64,000 nt of DNA from CBDEGR01 sp965237895 (GCA_965237895.1 CBDEGR010000002.1:1488001-1552000), one strand, 5' to 3'. Positions 1 to 8,831 are shown, counted from the first letter of the stretch. Program-made: numbers and translations. Notes: a model not told the origin generated them from the sequence alone.

Positions 1-47
1 TTCGAGTCTCTGGGGTGGGGCCATGATCGACTGGTATCTTCAGGTGA

Positions 48-194
48 GCGGAATTCAGTAGGTCGCGGCATTCCGGCAAGCGGGCGGAAGTTGAGCGCTA
101 CCGGCGGCGCCTGGAAGAGGCCCGCGCGGAGCTGGAGGATTTGCAGCAGGAATTCAACGCCAGCGGCGCTCCCCGTGAGTGGGCCGAGCCGTAG
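48..194 (+). other. 3' end of an unidentified coding frame (possible gene remnant)
   Basis: An open plus-strand frame without its own ATG ends at the TAG at 192-194. Its translation is charged and coiled-coil-like (ERYRRRLEEARAELEDLQQE) and ends in REWAEP. A TGA at 45-47 closes the frame upstream. An ATG at 23 in another frame reads MIDWYLQVSGIQ and stops at 59, so the gene may be frameshifted near the window edge. I do not recognise the family. It converges on the methyltransferase gene. Confidence 0.3.
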
Positions 195-275
195 GAAACG
201 AAAAGTTTAATATCGCCGGGACCCGGACGAATCTCTTCGGAGTCCTTTTTCAATTCCCCTCTAAACTCCGATGAC

Positions 276-1037
276 CTAGCCGGGCTTTCTTCCCCTGTGT
301 AATGAGGCGACGCCGCCGAAGAAGTTTCGGTAGCGGACACTTATAAAGCCGCAATCTCTCATCATTTGGCGGAGCTGCGCCTGATCGGGAAAACGGCCCA
401 CCGAATCAGGCAGATATTTGTACGGACCATCGACGCCGGAGATCCAAGCGCCCAGCCGAGGAAGTACCCAACGAAAATAGATTCGGAAGAGCGGGCCGAC
501 AATCGGCGTGCGGACATGAGAGAACTCCAAGAGGGCGATCTCTCCTCCCGGTTTGAGCACGCGAAAGATCTCCCGCAGCCCCGCCTGGTGGTTTGCTAAA
601 TTTCGAAAACCAAAAGCCGAGGTGACCAGATCGAAAGTCCGTTCGGCGAAGGGCAGGTCCAAGGCGTCGGCCGCCAGGAGAGGGTTTAGGCGCGAGGCGC
701 GCCGGAATTTTTTCTCCCCCATCTGAAGCATGGGGAGACAGAAATCGGCTCCCAGGACCGTGCCCTTATTCCCCTTCGCGTTGCGCTGCAGGGCGAACGT
801 CAGATCACCCGTGCCGCAACACAGGTCGAGCGTACGGCTGCCGGGACGCGAGAGAATGGAACGCACCTCGCCCACGGTGGCGCGCCGCCAATAGATGTCC
901 GTGCCTAAGGAGAGGAGATGGTTCAGCAGATCGTAGCGCGGCGCGATACTGGCGAACATCTTCCGGACGCGGTGGGCGAACTCCTTTTCCTTCTGCGGGT
1001 CTTGGGTCGAAAGAGGGAGTGGGAGCGAGGGGGACAT
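276..1037 (-). CDS. ubiE: Demethylmenaquinone / ubiquinone-type C-methyltransferase
   Basis: This is a SAM-dependent C-methyltransferase of the UbiE/MenG family, which methylates the quinone ring in the last steps of menaquinone or ubiquinone synthesis. The 253-residue length is normal. The family signature YDLLNHLLSLG lies at residues 35-45, the SAM-binding motif DLCCGTGDLT at 71-80, and the second family signature SAFGFRNL at 140-147. LKPGGEIALLEFS follows in the usual place. It starts 9 bases after the aroB stop on the same strand, so the two are probably co-transcribed. The genus probably uses menaquinone, so menG is an equally valid name; the sequence alone does not decide between the two quinones. 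Confidence 0.93.
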   Translation of the reverse strand: MSPSLPLPLSTQDPQKEKEFAHRVRKMFASIAPRYDLLNHLLSLGTDIYWRRATVGEVRSILSRPGSRTLDLCCGTGDLTFALQRNAKGNKGTVLGADFCLPMLQMGEKKFRRASRLNPLLAADALDLPFAERTFDLVTSAFGFRNLANHQAGLREIFRVLKPGGEIALLEFSHVRTPIVGPLFRIYFRWVLPRLGAWISGVDGPYKYLPDSVGRFPDQAQLRQMMRDCGFISVRYRNFFGGVASLHRGRKPG

Positions 1038-1045
1038 AATTTATT

Positions 1046-2143
1046 TTATTCGGCCCCGCCGAGGGAAAGGCGCTGAACCTCAAGAATCGCTTTTTGAATT
1101 TCTCGGGGGGAGACGCGGGTCGTGAGGCGCACGGCGCCCACCCGTACGGGGAGAATCCAGTGGACTACGCCCCGGACGGTCTTTTTGTCGCGAGCGAGAA
1201 ACGGGATCAACTGCTTGGCGTTGATGCCTTGCAAAGAAGGAAGCAGGCCGTAGGAGCCGATCAGGGCTCGGATTTTTTCCTCTTCGCGACGGGCCAACAT
1301 CTTTTTCCCGACGGCGATACGGGTCGCCATCAGCATTCCCCATCCGACGGCTTCCCCGTGCAGGAGACGCCGATAGCCGGTGGCCGTCTCCAGCGCATGG
1401 CCGAGCGTATGGCCGAAGTTGAGGATGCGCCGCAGCCCGGACTCCTTCTCATCCCGGACGACCACTTGAATTTTTATTTTCGCGCCCCAGGCGACCAGAC
1501 GCTCCATGACGCGGGGCGATTGGCTGAGGATGGCCTCTCGGTTCTGTTCGAGAAAGCGGAACAGAGCGGGGTCGCGAATGATTCCGTGCTTGATGACCTC
1601 AAACAGGCCCGACCGATAGGCGCGCGGCGAAAGGGAACGAAGAACTTCCGGGTTGGCGGCTACCAGACGGGGCGGGGCGAGAGAGCCCAAAATGTTCTTT
1701 GCGCCGGGCAAATTCACCCCGTTCTTGCCGCCGATGGCGCTGTCGACCTGCCCAACCATCGTGGTTGGCGCTTGCAGAGTGTCAATCCCGCGCATGTAGA
1801 TGGAGCCGACGAATCCGGCCACGTCCCCCACCACGCCGCCCCCCAAGGCCACCAAGGCCGACTCTCGATCGGCGCCGCGCTCGATCAGTTCCTCGGCCAA
1901 GACCCGAACTTGACGGAGCGATTTGGAGCGTTCCCCGGAAGGAATCAAAAGGACGGATTTCGAACGCAAGCCGGTCTCACCCAGGAAGCGCTTTCCCCAA
2001 TGCTTCCAAATATCCGGCTCGGTGACGATGAAGACCGAAGAGTAACCGGCGCGGCGGCAAAAGGCCCCGATGCGCCGCCAAGCGGCGCTGCCCACGGCGA
2101 CCTCATAGGAACCAGTTTGGGTGCGAACGCGAAGTTGAACCAT
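1046..2143 (-). CDS. aroB: 3-dehydroquinate synthase
   Basis: AroB converts DAHP to 3-dehydroquinate, the second step of the shikimate pathway, using NAD and a divalent metal. I place the start at the ATG at 2141-2143 (MVQLRVRTQTGSYEV), giving 365 residues, the usual family length. The frame stays open upstream to 2242 but that extension is not family-like and would overlap the divergent nadB leader. The NAD-binding stretch LGGGVVGDVAGFVGSIYMRG is intact. The metal-ligand region includes KHGIIRD, the NFGHTLGHALE segment and HGEAVGWGM, all typical. It precedes ubiE by 8 bases. The divergent neighbour nadB makes the intergenic interval a likely shared promoter region. Confidence 0.96.
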   Translation of the reverse strand: MVQLRVRTQTGSYEVAVGSAAWRRIGAFCRRAGYSSVFIVTEPDIWKHWGKRFLGETGLRSKSVLLIPSGERSKSLRQVRVLAEELIERGADRESALVALGGGVVGDVAGFVGSIYMRGIDTLQAPTTMVGQVDSAIGGKNGVNLPGAKNILGSLAPPRLVAANPEVLRSLSPRAYRSGLFEVIKHGIIRDPALFRFLEQNREAILSQSPRVMERLVAWGAKIKIQVVVRDEKESGLRRILNFGHTLGHALETATGYRRLLHGEAVGWGMLMATRIAVGKKMLARREEEKIRALIGSYGLLPSLQGINAKQLIPFLARDKKTVRGVVHWILPVRVGAVRLTTRVSPREIQKAILEVQRLSLGGAE

Positions 2144-2283
2144 TCGAAAACCTTCCATGTAAATTTTGCAAGACACGGCGCTTGAAGTGAATATGTTTAT
2201 CACGAGCAGGAGCGGCCTCACAAGTTCGCAATTTCCCGGCAATGGGTCCGGGAACGTTGCAGAGATACCGTCGACGCATTATC

Positions 2284-4005
2284 ATGGTATTGTGCATGAA
2301 AGCTTCAGCTCCGAAAAAGACTGATTTTCTGGTTGTCGGCAGCGGAATCGCCGGCCTTCGCGCGGCGATTGAAATGGCGCGCCGGGGCGAGGTGCTGATT
2401 TTCACCAAGGACCACCCGCTCGAGTCGAGTTCGGAATACGCGCAGGGCGGCGTCGCGGTGGCGCTGAGTGAGGAGGACGAGGTCGCGCTCCACTTCCACG
2501 ATACCATTACGGCCGGCGACGGCCTGTGCAACGAGCAAGCCGTAAGGACCCTGGTCGAAGAGGGTCCTCGGTTTATTACCGAGCTGATCGAATGGGGCAC
2601 CCGGTTCGACCGTAAGGGCACGAAGCTCTCCTTTGCCCGTGAAGGAGCGCATAGCCGCTGCCGGATCCTGCACGCGCATGGGGATTCTACCGGAAAAGAG
2701 ATCATGCGGGCCTTGATGGCCAAGGCGCGCTCGCTGGAGAACATCAAGATTCGGCCCTATTCCTCCGTCGTGGATCTTCTGGTCGGCGGCGGCAAGGTGG
2801 AAGGGGTTGAGTATCTTGACGAAAACGATCAGGCGATTCGGGAGCTGCGGGCCGAGAGGGTCCTACTGGCCACGGGCGGAATGGGTCAGGTGTACAAGGA
2901 GACCACGAATCCGCCGGTCGCCTGTGGGGACGGCGTGGCGATTGCCTACCGCGCCGGAGCACGGCTCAGCGACCTGGAGTTTATTCAATTTCACCCGACC
3001 GTCCTCTACCAGAAGGGAACCCCGCGGTTCCTGCTTTCCGAAGCCTTGCGGGGCGAAGGGGCGCTGCTGCAGAATCTGGAGCTTCAGCGTTTTATGCCGC
3101 GTTATCACGAGGCGGCCGAGCTGGCCCCGCGCGACGTGGTTTCACGCGCCATCGTCACCGAGATGCGAAGGGACAGCACCGATTTCGTCTATTTGGACCT
3201 GACGGAACTGGACGCCGAGCACGTCCGCAAGCGCTTCCCGCGCATCACCGAAACCTGTCTGAAGTGCAATATCGACATTACCGAGGACTTGATTCCGGTC
3301 CGCCCGGCAGCGCACTACGGCATGGGGGGAATCCATACGGACCTGGACGGATGCGCCAGTCTGAAAGGGCTGTTTGCCGCCGGGGAGGCGGCGGCGAACG
3401 GAGTGCACGGCGCCAATCGCTTGGCCAGCAACTCGCTCCTGGAAGGTTTGGTTTTCGGAGCGAGGACGGGGCTCCGGATGGCGGAAGAATTGCCGCCCCA
3501 AAAGGGAAAAACAAAAGAGAAAGCAGTGAAGGGAAAAAGGGAACCGGGAGAATCCTCTTCGAAAAAAGAGAAGGCTCGTGGAACGGCCAAGGGAAAAGCA
3601 ACTTCCCCTTCCCGTTGGCCCGAGACACGCCACCGGAATCCGCCAGCCGGATGCGAGGGCGGACCCGGAGCCGGACGCGGAGGCGCAGCGGCGGAGACCG
3701 AGAAACGAATTGAAGAGATTCGCCGGTTGCTGTGGGAGAAGGTGGGGATTTTACGGGGCGGAAAAGATCTGGCCGCGGCCGTGGACCGCTTGCAGGAGAT
3801 CTCCACCCCCCGTCCGGAGCGGCCCCGCCGCCGGGGGATGGAACTGCGAAATATCCATCAGGTGGCGCTTCTGATTGCCCGCTGCGCACTGGCGCGGGAA
3901 GAGAGCCGGGGCGCTCACTATCGATCCGACTTCCTCTTGAAAATTGAGAAAGAGAAACCCCAACACTCCTTCGTAGAAAAAGGTTCCCCCGTCTATTTTG
4001 AATAG
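2284..4005 (+). CDS. nadB: L-aspartate oxidase with a basic low-complexity insertion
   Basis: NadB oxidises L-aspartate to iminoaspartate with FAD, the first step of de novo NAD synthesis. The FAD dinucleotide motif VVGSGIAGLRAAIEMAR is near the N terminus. SEYAQGGVA, HAHGDSTGKEIM and the late signature NGVHGANRLASNSLLEG are all present. ATGs at 2242, 2284 and 2296 are in frame; none has a clear Shine-Dalgarno, and 2284 is a compromise. Between the FAD/capping core and the C-terminal helical domain lies an insertion of about 70 residues (roughly 3492-3701), rich in Lys, Gly, Ser and Arg, that ordinary NadB lacks. The helical domain resumes at RIEEIRRLLWEKVGILR, so the frame is intact across it. 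Confidence 0.93.
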   Translation: MVLCMKASAPKKTDFLVVGSGIAGLRAAIEMARRGEVLIFTKDHPLESSSEYAQGGVAVALSEEDEVALHFHDTITAGDGLCNEQAVRTLVEEGPRFITELIEWGTRFDRKGTKLSFAREGAHSRCRILHAHGDSTGKEIMRALMAKARSLENIKIRPYSSVVDLLVGGGKVEGVEYLDENDQAIRELRAERVLLATGGMGQVYKETTNPPVACGDGVAIAYRAGARLSDLEFIQFHPTVLYQKGTPRFLLSEALRGEGALLQNLELQRFMPRYHEAAELAPRDVVSRAIVTEMRRDSTDFVYLDLTELDAEHVRKRFPRITETCLKCNIDITEDLIPVRPAAHYGMGGIHTDLDGCASLKGLFAAGEAAANGVHGANRLASNSLLEGLVFGARTGLRMAEELPPQKGKTKEKAVKGKREPGESSSKKEKARGTAKGKATSPSRWPETRHRNPPAGCEGGPGAGRGGAAAETEKRIEEIRRLLWEKVGILRGGKDLAAAVDRLQEISTPRPERPRRRGMELRNIHQVALLIARCALAREESRGAHYRSDFLLKIEKEKPQHSFVEKGSPVYFE

Positions 4006-4056
4006 TCTACTTTGAATAAAATTTGAATAATTGAAGAAGCGGAGTTGAGGCAGGTT

Positions 4057-4998
4057 TTAGGGTGCGGCTTCCAGTTGTCCGAGGGCGGCGAGGACGACGT
4101 TCTCCATGACCCCCAGACTCCGCGGGCTGAGTTTGTCCACCGTATCGGCCGGGGTGTGCCAGTAGCGGTTCCGGGGGCCGTATTCAAAGTCGATCAGATC
4201 AACCGCGTCCACTCCGGCGCGCACGAAAGGGGTGTGATCGTCTTCGATCACCGTACTTTCTTCACTGAAGTACCGTCCGTATCCGTTCTTCTTTGCCGCC
4301 TTCCAGATCAAGTCCGTCAACCAGAGCGTGGAGTTGTCGTCCCGTCGAAGAAGGAGCTGGGCGTCTCCGATCATGTCGAGATTGATCACGGCATGGATAC
4401 GGCCCAGCTCGCCGCGTGCGGAAAGCTGCCGGACCATCCGCTTGCTGCCGTAAAGGCTGTCTTGCTCGGTCCAGTACTTTCCCATCGATTCCTCTCCGTC
4501 GAAAAGGACCATCCAATAGGTAAAACGGTTCTTCTTTTTTCCGAGCGTACCGGCCAGTTGCAAGACGAGCGCGGTGCCGGAGGCGCTGTCGTTGGCTCCG
4601 ACGAAGGAAAATTGGTCAAAGCGCTTCGTCTCATAATGAGCGGAGAGAAGGATGACCTTTTGCTCTTCGCCGGGAATTTCGCCGACCAAGTTGACCATGG
4701 GAATCGCTCCGAGGGGGGTGGAGGCCGTAAAGCGCTCCTCTCGTACCTTGCACCCCGCTTGGGTAAGGCGCGTCCGAAGCCACAGCCGGGCTTTTTTCAG
4801 ATTGGCGGAACCGGACGGGCGCGGGCCGAACCCCACCAGGCGCTTGACGTCGGCAAAAGCGCGGACGCCGCTCAAATTTTTGCCGGCGGAGGGATGTTCG
4901 GCCGCGAAGCAAGCATTCATGAGGCAGGCGCTCATGAAGAGCGCAAGGCAGAGGCACGTGAGAGGGATGCGGAAGCGGTTCATGGCGCGAAAGATCAC
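4057..4998 (-). CDS. Exported M28-family zinc hydrolase, glutaminyl-cyclase-like
   Basis: An exported 313-residue protein with a hydrophobic signal segment (about residues 11-32). It belongs to the M28 metallopeptidase fold shared by aminopeptidases and glutaminyl-peptide cyclotransferases. Candidate zinc ligands in order are H121 (SAHYET), D137 (GANDSASG), E169/E170 (FDGEES), D208 (NLDMIGD) and H281 (YWHTPADT). The segments VGFGPRPSGS and EDDHTPFVRAGV resemble secreted glutaminyl cyclases more than general aminopeptidases, so N-terminal pyroglutamate formation is a real alternative to peptide hydrolysis. Its ATG overlaps the tatC stop by four bases (ATGA), indicating translational coupling to the tat genes. 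A second ATG six codons in is also possible. Confidence 0.85.
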   Translation of the reverse strand: MIFRAMNRFRIPLTCLCLALFMSACLMNACFAAEHPSAGKNLSGVRAFADVKRLVGFGPRPSGSANLKKARLWLRTRLTQAGCKVREERFTASTPLGAIPMVNLVGEIPGEEQKVILLSAHYETKRFDQFSFVGANDSASGTALVLQLAGTLGKKKNRFTYWMVLFDGEESMGKYWTEQDSLYGSKRMVRQLSARGELGRIHAVINLDMIGDAQLLLRRDDNSTLWLTDLIWKAAKKNGYGRYFSEESTVIEDDHTPFVRAGVDAVDLIDFEYGPRNRYWHTPADTVDKLSPRSLGVMENVVLAALGQLEAAP

Positions 4999-6071
4999 TC
5001 AACCTCGGCGGAAGATTTCTTCTTCTTATGCACAAGCCAGGAGAGGCCGATGCTGAGGAAGTAGAGACCCACCATCGGGAAGAAAAAGAGGAGCAGCGTG
5101 GTAACGTCCGGTGTGGGCGCCAGCGCGGCGGTGATCACGGCGATGATCAGCATCGCATAACGGATATTCTTCAGGAGAAGTTTCGGCGTCACAATTCCGA
5201 AGATGGAAAGAATGAGTACGAGGACGGGGATTTCGAAGACTAGGCCCATTCCCAACAAAAGGGTTGTTGCCAGCCCGAAGTATTCGTCGATGTGAATCAT
5301 GGGCTGGAACTGCTCGCCGAAGGTGAACAGGAAGCGGAAGACGGGCGGGAAAGCCAGCTTATAGGCGAAATAGCTTCCGGAGACGAACAGGGTCGAGGTC
5401 AGCGTAACGAAAGGAAGAACATATTTCTTTTCGTTCCGGTAGAGACCGGGAGAGATAAAGAGCCACAACTGCCAGAAGATGAGCGGAGAGGCCAGGAAGA
5501 TGGCGCCCACGAAAGAGACCTTCAGATAGACGTTGAAGGGTTGCATGGGGTTCGTATAGATGAGTTTTTCGCCCAGTCCTAAGTCCTTCAGCGCGCCGGT
5601 GATGGGCTCGGCGAAGAATTCGTAGATGTGCTCGTGAAAATAGAAGGCCACCGCGAAGGCGATCAGGATAGAAGCGACAGCGTAATAGAGACGTTGACGG
5701 AGCTCTTCCAGGTGATCCAAAAAAGACATTTGGCTGCCTAAGGTGTCCCCACCGTCTCCGCCTCCGGAACCACCTCGCCCGCCTCCGGAAGGAGGTCTCT
5801 TTTTTCCGCCGGTCGTGCCGGTTGACGGCTCCGCCTCGGGGGAGGAGACCTCCTCCTCTTCGAGGTCCACCTCAGCTGTCGCGGTATCGGCCGCAGGAGC
5901 GGAGGGTCCCGTTTCGGGTACGCTTCTGGATTCTCCTTCTTGCGGACCTGCAGAGCGAGCGACCCCTCCGAGGGGAGCATTCGGTCCTGAAGATTCAGGA
6001 TGATCGGAGAGAGTTTCAGTCGCTGGGTTCGGACCGGCTGCTTCGGTGGAGTTCGGTTTCCTCGTGGCCAT
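4995..6071 (-). CDS. tatC: Twin-arginine translocase subunit TatC with a long N-terminal extension
   Basis: TatC is the polytopic inner-membrane receptor for folded Tat substrates. The core begins at MSFLDHLEELRQRL (residue 115) and contains the usual run of hydrophobic segments, ending in a Lys-rich cytoplasmic tail. Upstream is an unusual extension of about 114 residues: acidic and Ser/Pro-rich, then a glycine-rich linker. If translation instead begins at the internal ATG at 5727-5729, the product is a normal-sized TatC of 244 residues, but that ATG has no obvious ribosome site. The longer start overlaps tatB by 56 bases. Downstream, the M28 gene overlaps by four bases. Confidence 0.93.
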   Translation of the reverse strand: MATRKPNSTEAAGPNPATETLSDHPESSGPNAPLGGVARSAGPQEGESRSVPETGPSAPAADTATAEVDLEEEEVSSPEAEPSTGTTGGKKRPPSGGGRGGSGGGDGGDTLGSQMSFLDHLEELRQRLYYAVASILIAFAVAFYFHEHIYEFFAEPITGALKDLGLGEKLIYTNPMQPFNVYLKVSFVGAIFLASPLIFWQLWLFISPGLYRNEKKYVLPFVTLTSTLFVSGSYFAYKLAFPPVFRFLFTFGEQFQPMIHIDEYFGLATTLLLGMGLVFEIPVLVLILSIFGIVTPKLLLKNIRYAMLIIAVITAALAPTPDVTTLLLFFFPMVGLYFLSIGLSWLVHKKKKSSAEVE

Positions 6072-6303
6072 ACGGTGTGTTTTCAGTGGTGCTAGGCTCT
6101 TGCTGGTCTAGGGCGGCGACCTCGTTTTCCAATGATCTTTTCAGCTCATCGGAGGTTTGCCTTAACTCGCGCAGGCCTTTTCCCACTGTCCGGGCGATTC
6201 CGGGAAGTTTCCGAGGCCCAAAAAGAAAAAAGGCAAATAGAATGAGAAAAACGAACTCCCCACCGTCGATTCCAAACACTGGGTGAACCTCTCTGGAAAT
6301 CAT
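6016..6303 (-). CDS. tatB: Sec-independent translocase TatA/TatB-type subunit
   Basis: A 95-residue single-span protein with the TatA/B signature: a short N-terminal helix (GEFVFLILFAFFLF), the FGPRKLP hinge, and an amphipathic helix (ARTVGKGLRELRQTSDELKR), then a polar tail. The N terminus contains a glutamate just before the helix, as in TatB-type proteins (TatA usually has another polar residue there). I chose the ATG at 6301-6303; the longer frame would need TTG at 6327. It overlaps the start of tatC, so the two proteins are made together. Two predicted Tat substrates, the sialidase-like protein and the aldo/keto reductase, lie elsewhere in this window. Confidence 0.88.
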   Translation of the reverse strand: MISREVHPVFGIDGGEFVFLILFAFFLFGPRKLPGIARTVGKGLRELRQTSDELKRSLENEVAALDQQEPSTTENTPYGHEETELHRSSRSEPSD

Positions 6304-6550
6304 AGGGGAGCTACGCGGGGATGTCAAGGTGAGGGTGCTTGCGCGGAATCGTCGTCCCGTTGGCGTGAGGGCGAGGGGAGGCGGAGTGAGCCTAGGGGCC
6401 GGTGTGCAAGCAGCTTACTTCGAGTCGGGCGAAGCAAAGGAAAGGTGGGGTCCCCGCAATTTCTTACCCGGAGTAAATTTCTCCTATTGGAAACCGGCGA
6501 AAAATGCAATAAAATCAGGAGCATCAAAGGAAGTGAAAGCTGGTAGGAAG

Positions 6551-7078
6551 ATGCCCGTTACGGAAACCTCGGCCGGAATCAAGGTTCGCGATGCGCGTCC
6601 GGAGGATGCCTCGGAGATTGCCCGCATCTTCAATCAGGGCGTGCAGGATCAACTGGCTACGTTTGAGAACACCTTTGCGCGGCCTGAGGACCGCTTTCTG
6701 TGGATTGTCGCGCGGCCGACCAAGTATCCCGTCGTGGTGGCGCAGTTGAAGCATACCCTGGTGGGCTGGGCTTCGCTGAGCCCCTACAGTCCCAAATCCT
6801 GCTACAACGGCATCGCGGAGCTTTCCATCTACATTGACCGCAACTACCGCTCCCACGGCGTGGGCCAGCTGCTGATGGCGGCGCTGCAGCAGGCGGCGAA
6901 AGACCACGGCTTCTATAAACTCATCGGCCGCCTGATGGCTGATAACGATGGAAGCCGAAAGCTCTGCCGCAGTACCGGTTGGCGCGAGGTGGGCATCTAC
7001 AACAAGCACGCCAAGCTCGGCGGTAAATGGCACGACTTGGTTCTGGTCGAATACCCCATCCCGGAAAATATGAAGTAG
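6551..7078 (+). CDS. GNAT-family N-acetyltransferase, phosphinothricin/arsinothricin-type
   Basis: A 175-residue GNAT acetyltransferase. The N terminus (IKVRDARPEDASEIARIFNQ) and the acetyl-CoA motif A (YRSHGVGQLLMAALQQAA, an R/Q-x-x-G-x-G loop followed by a helix) are plain. The conserved ELSIYID strand and the SRKLCRSTGW segment resemble the phosphinothricin/arsinothricin acetyltransferase subgroup (Pat/YncA/ArsN1-like), though substrate cannot be read from sequence. The frame is open back to 6329 but the start at 6551, just after a GGTAGGAAG purine-rich stretch, matches family length. It is divergent from tatB and stands alone. Confidence 0.82.
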   Translation: MPVTETSAGIKVRDARPEDASEIARIFNQGVQDQLATFENTFARPEDRFLWIVARPTKYPVVVAQLKHTLVGWASLSPYSPKSCYNGIAELSIYIDRNYRSHGVGQLLMAALQQAAKDHGFYKLIGRLMADNDGSRKLCRSTGWREVGIYNKHAKLGGKWHDLVLVEYPIPENMK

Positions 7079-7178
7079 GCGCGGTGTCTGGGCGCTGCAT
7101 TGACTTGTCTTCGAGGATTCCTAAGGTTCCCTCTGCCGTGTGGGGGGATGAGGGGCCGAGGGCAGTAGAGGTGACCCC

Positions 7179-7219
7179 GGGTGGCGCATACATTCCAGCT
7201 TGTTTGGAATGTGTGCGGG
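7179..7219. repeat. Dispersed hairpin repeat, family A (copy 1)
   Basis: An imperfect palindrome: GGGTGGCGCATACATTCC, a nine-base loop, then GGAATGTGTGCG, giving a 12-bp stem with one G-T pair. The same GGGTGGCGCATACAT arm recurs at 22249 and, inverted, at 22385, always between genes. It behaves like a REP/BIME-type intergenic element. Function unknown. Confidence 0.75.
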
Positions 7220-7240
7220 GTTGCGAAATGGTGAATGGCC

Positions 7241-7372
7241 GGGTGCCCCCTCCTTCGACAAGTTTTCGGAGGACAGGCCATCCTTGCGGCTCGCCTTCCG
7301 ACGCTCTTAGAGCTCTGGACGGCCAGTCCTCCCGAGCCCGCAGGGCGTAGGGGGAAGGCAAGGGTGGGGAAG
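7241..7372. repeat. Dispersed intergenic repeat, family B (copy 1)
   Basis: Begins GGGTGCCCCCTCCTTC and ends with a GGGCGTAGGGGGAAGGCA block and GGGTGGGG. Copies with the same start and end lie at 21655, 33726 and 45590. With repeat A it fills most of the 465-base gap between the acetyltransferase and galU; I see no gene there. No ORF or transposase is associated. Confidence 0.7.
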
Positions 7373-7543
7373 GAATATTTCCTGACCGCACACATCGCAA
7401 AGGGACGCGATGGTTGTGCCACCCGCGAACCCGGATCTACGATTCACCAGGCACGGGTCCGGCGGTGCCGCCTCCCATGGCCGGAAACCCTTCCGCTGAA
7501 TGCGCTATACTGATGCCACAAAATTTACGCGAGGGAGGTTTTA

Positions 7544-8437
7544 TTGCCGTCCGACTGGGTGAAGGTTCGTAAAGTCGTTCTTCCGGCGGCGGGACTGGGG
7601 ACCCGTTTCCTGCCGGCCACGAAAGCTCAGCCGAAAGAGATGCTGCCGCTGGTGGACAAGCCCTTGATCCAATACGGGGTGGAGGAGGCCGTGAAGTCCG
7701 GTGTCGAAGACATCATCATCGTCACCGGCCGCGGCAAGAACGCCATTGAGGACCACTTCGACGTCTCTTTTGAATTGGAATACCTGCTGAAGAAGAAAGG
7801 AAAGAAAAAGCTTCTCGCCGAGGTACGGCGCATCTCGGACATGGTTCACGTCACCTACGTGCGGCAGAAGCAGGCCTTGGGGCTGGGCCACGCCGTCCTG
7901 ATGGCGAAGAACCTGGTCGGCGACGAACCTTTTGCCGTTCTGCTGGGGGACGATATTATCGATTCTCCGGTTCCTTGCCTGAAGCAGATGCTGGCCGTCT
8001 ATGCCTGCTACCGGGCGAGCGTGCTGGCCATTATGCCCGTCGAGCGAAAGTCGATTCCGAGCTACGGCATCATAAAGGGCACGCGGGTCCGTGACAGCCG
8101 CTTTCCCGGCCGGCTCTTCCGTGTGGACGACTTGGTGGAGAAGCCGTCCATCAAAAAAGCCCCTTCCAACTTGGGGATCGTGGGCCGCTATCTTCTCAGC
8201 CCCGCCATCTTTTCCGAACTCGAAAAGACCCGCGCCGGGGCGGCCGGCGAGATCCAGTTGACCGACGCCATCCGCAGGCTTCTGGTGCGCGAGCCGGTCT
8301 ATGCCTACCGCTTCGAGGGGCGACGATACGACGCCGGGGACAAGCTGGGATTCCTGGAGGCCACAGTCGAGTTCGGGCTGAAGCGGCCCGACCTGCGAAA
8401 GCCGTTCCGCAGCTACCTGAAGTCTCTTAAGTTATAG
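7544..8437 (+). CDS. galU: UTP-glucose-1-phosphate uridylyltransferase
   Basis: GalU makes UDP-glucose from UTP and glucose-1-phosphate, feeding polysaccharide and LPS sugar pathways. The 297-residue length is normal. The nucleotide-binding signature AAGLGTRFLPATKAQPKEML is at residues 14-33, followed by VDKPLIQYGVEEAV, the metal-binding GDD region (AVLLGDDII) and the EKP motif (DDLVEKPS). The start appears to be TTG at 7544, eight bases after GGGAGG; an alternative is GTG at 7559. No ATG lies in frame before the conserved core. A TATACT box sits at about 7506-7511, but its -35 is weak. Monocistronic by context. Confidence 0.95.
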   Translation: MPSDWVKVRKVVLPAAGLGTRFLPATKAQPKEMLPLVDKPLIQYGVEEAVKSGVEDIIIVTGRGKNAIEDHFDVSFELEYLLKKKGKKKLLAEVRRISDMVHVTYVRQKQALGLGHAVLMAKNLVGDEPFAVLLGDDIIDSPVPCLKQMLAVYACYRASVLAIMPVERKSIPSYGIIKGTRVRDSRFPGRLFRVDDLVEKPSIKKAPSNLGIVGRYLLSPAIFSELEKTRAGAAGEIQLTDAIRRLLVREPVYAYRFEGRRYDAGDKLGFLEATVEFGLKRPDLRKPFRSYLKSLKL

Positions 8438-8474
8438 CGGAATTTCGATCGGGAAAACCCGGCAGGGACCTGAG

Positions 8475-8831
8475 TCAGTCTTTGGAAGATTTTTCGCTTT
8501 GATTCTTGCTCTTCTCACTCGAGTCGGCTTCCTGTGAAGCGCTACTCTCCGAAGCGGTATTTGAAGACGCGGAGGTTCCGGTCCCGGCGGAGCGATCGGA
8601 GGCCTTTTTCGGATCATTATCCTTTTCGTCGGAGGCCGCACCTGAGCCGCCCTTTTTCGCATAGTCGGTAATGTACCAGCCGCTGCCCTTAAACTGAATG
8701 GCAGGGCTGGAGATGAGCTGTTCGAGCGCACCTCCGCATTTTTTGCAGACTTTCAGAAGAGGGTCGGAGAATTTTTGGATGTTTTCGAATCGATCGTTGC
8801 ATTCCCTGCACTGATAATCATAAAGAGGCAA
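8475..8831 (-). CDS. FmdB-family zinc ribbon protein
   Basis: A 118-residue protein that starts with the FmdB-type putative regulatory zinc ribbon: MPLYDYQC, two CxxC pairs (CREC and CKKC) at about residues 8-11 and 31-34, and the conserved strand FKGSGWYITDYA. The C-terminal third is a Ser/Lys/Asp-rich tail expected to be disordered. The family takes its name from a gene beside formamidase/amidase operons, but most members, including this one, stand alone and their function is not established. It converges on galU, whose stop is 37 bases away. Confidence 0.85.
   Translation of the reverse strand: MPLYDYQCRECNDRFENIQKFSDPLLKVCKKCGGALEQLISSPAIQFKGSGWYITDYAKKGGSGAASDEKDNDPKKASDRSAGTGTSASSNTASESSASQEADSSEKSKNQSEKSSKD

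Noticed and set aside
1094..2185. A 363-codon open frame antisense to aroB
   Set aside because: aroB carries all dehydroquinate synthase motifs on the minus strand; the plus frame has no recognisable fold and no ribosome site. A GC-rich mirror.
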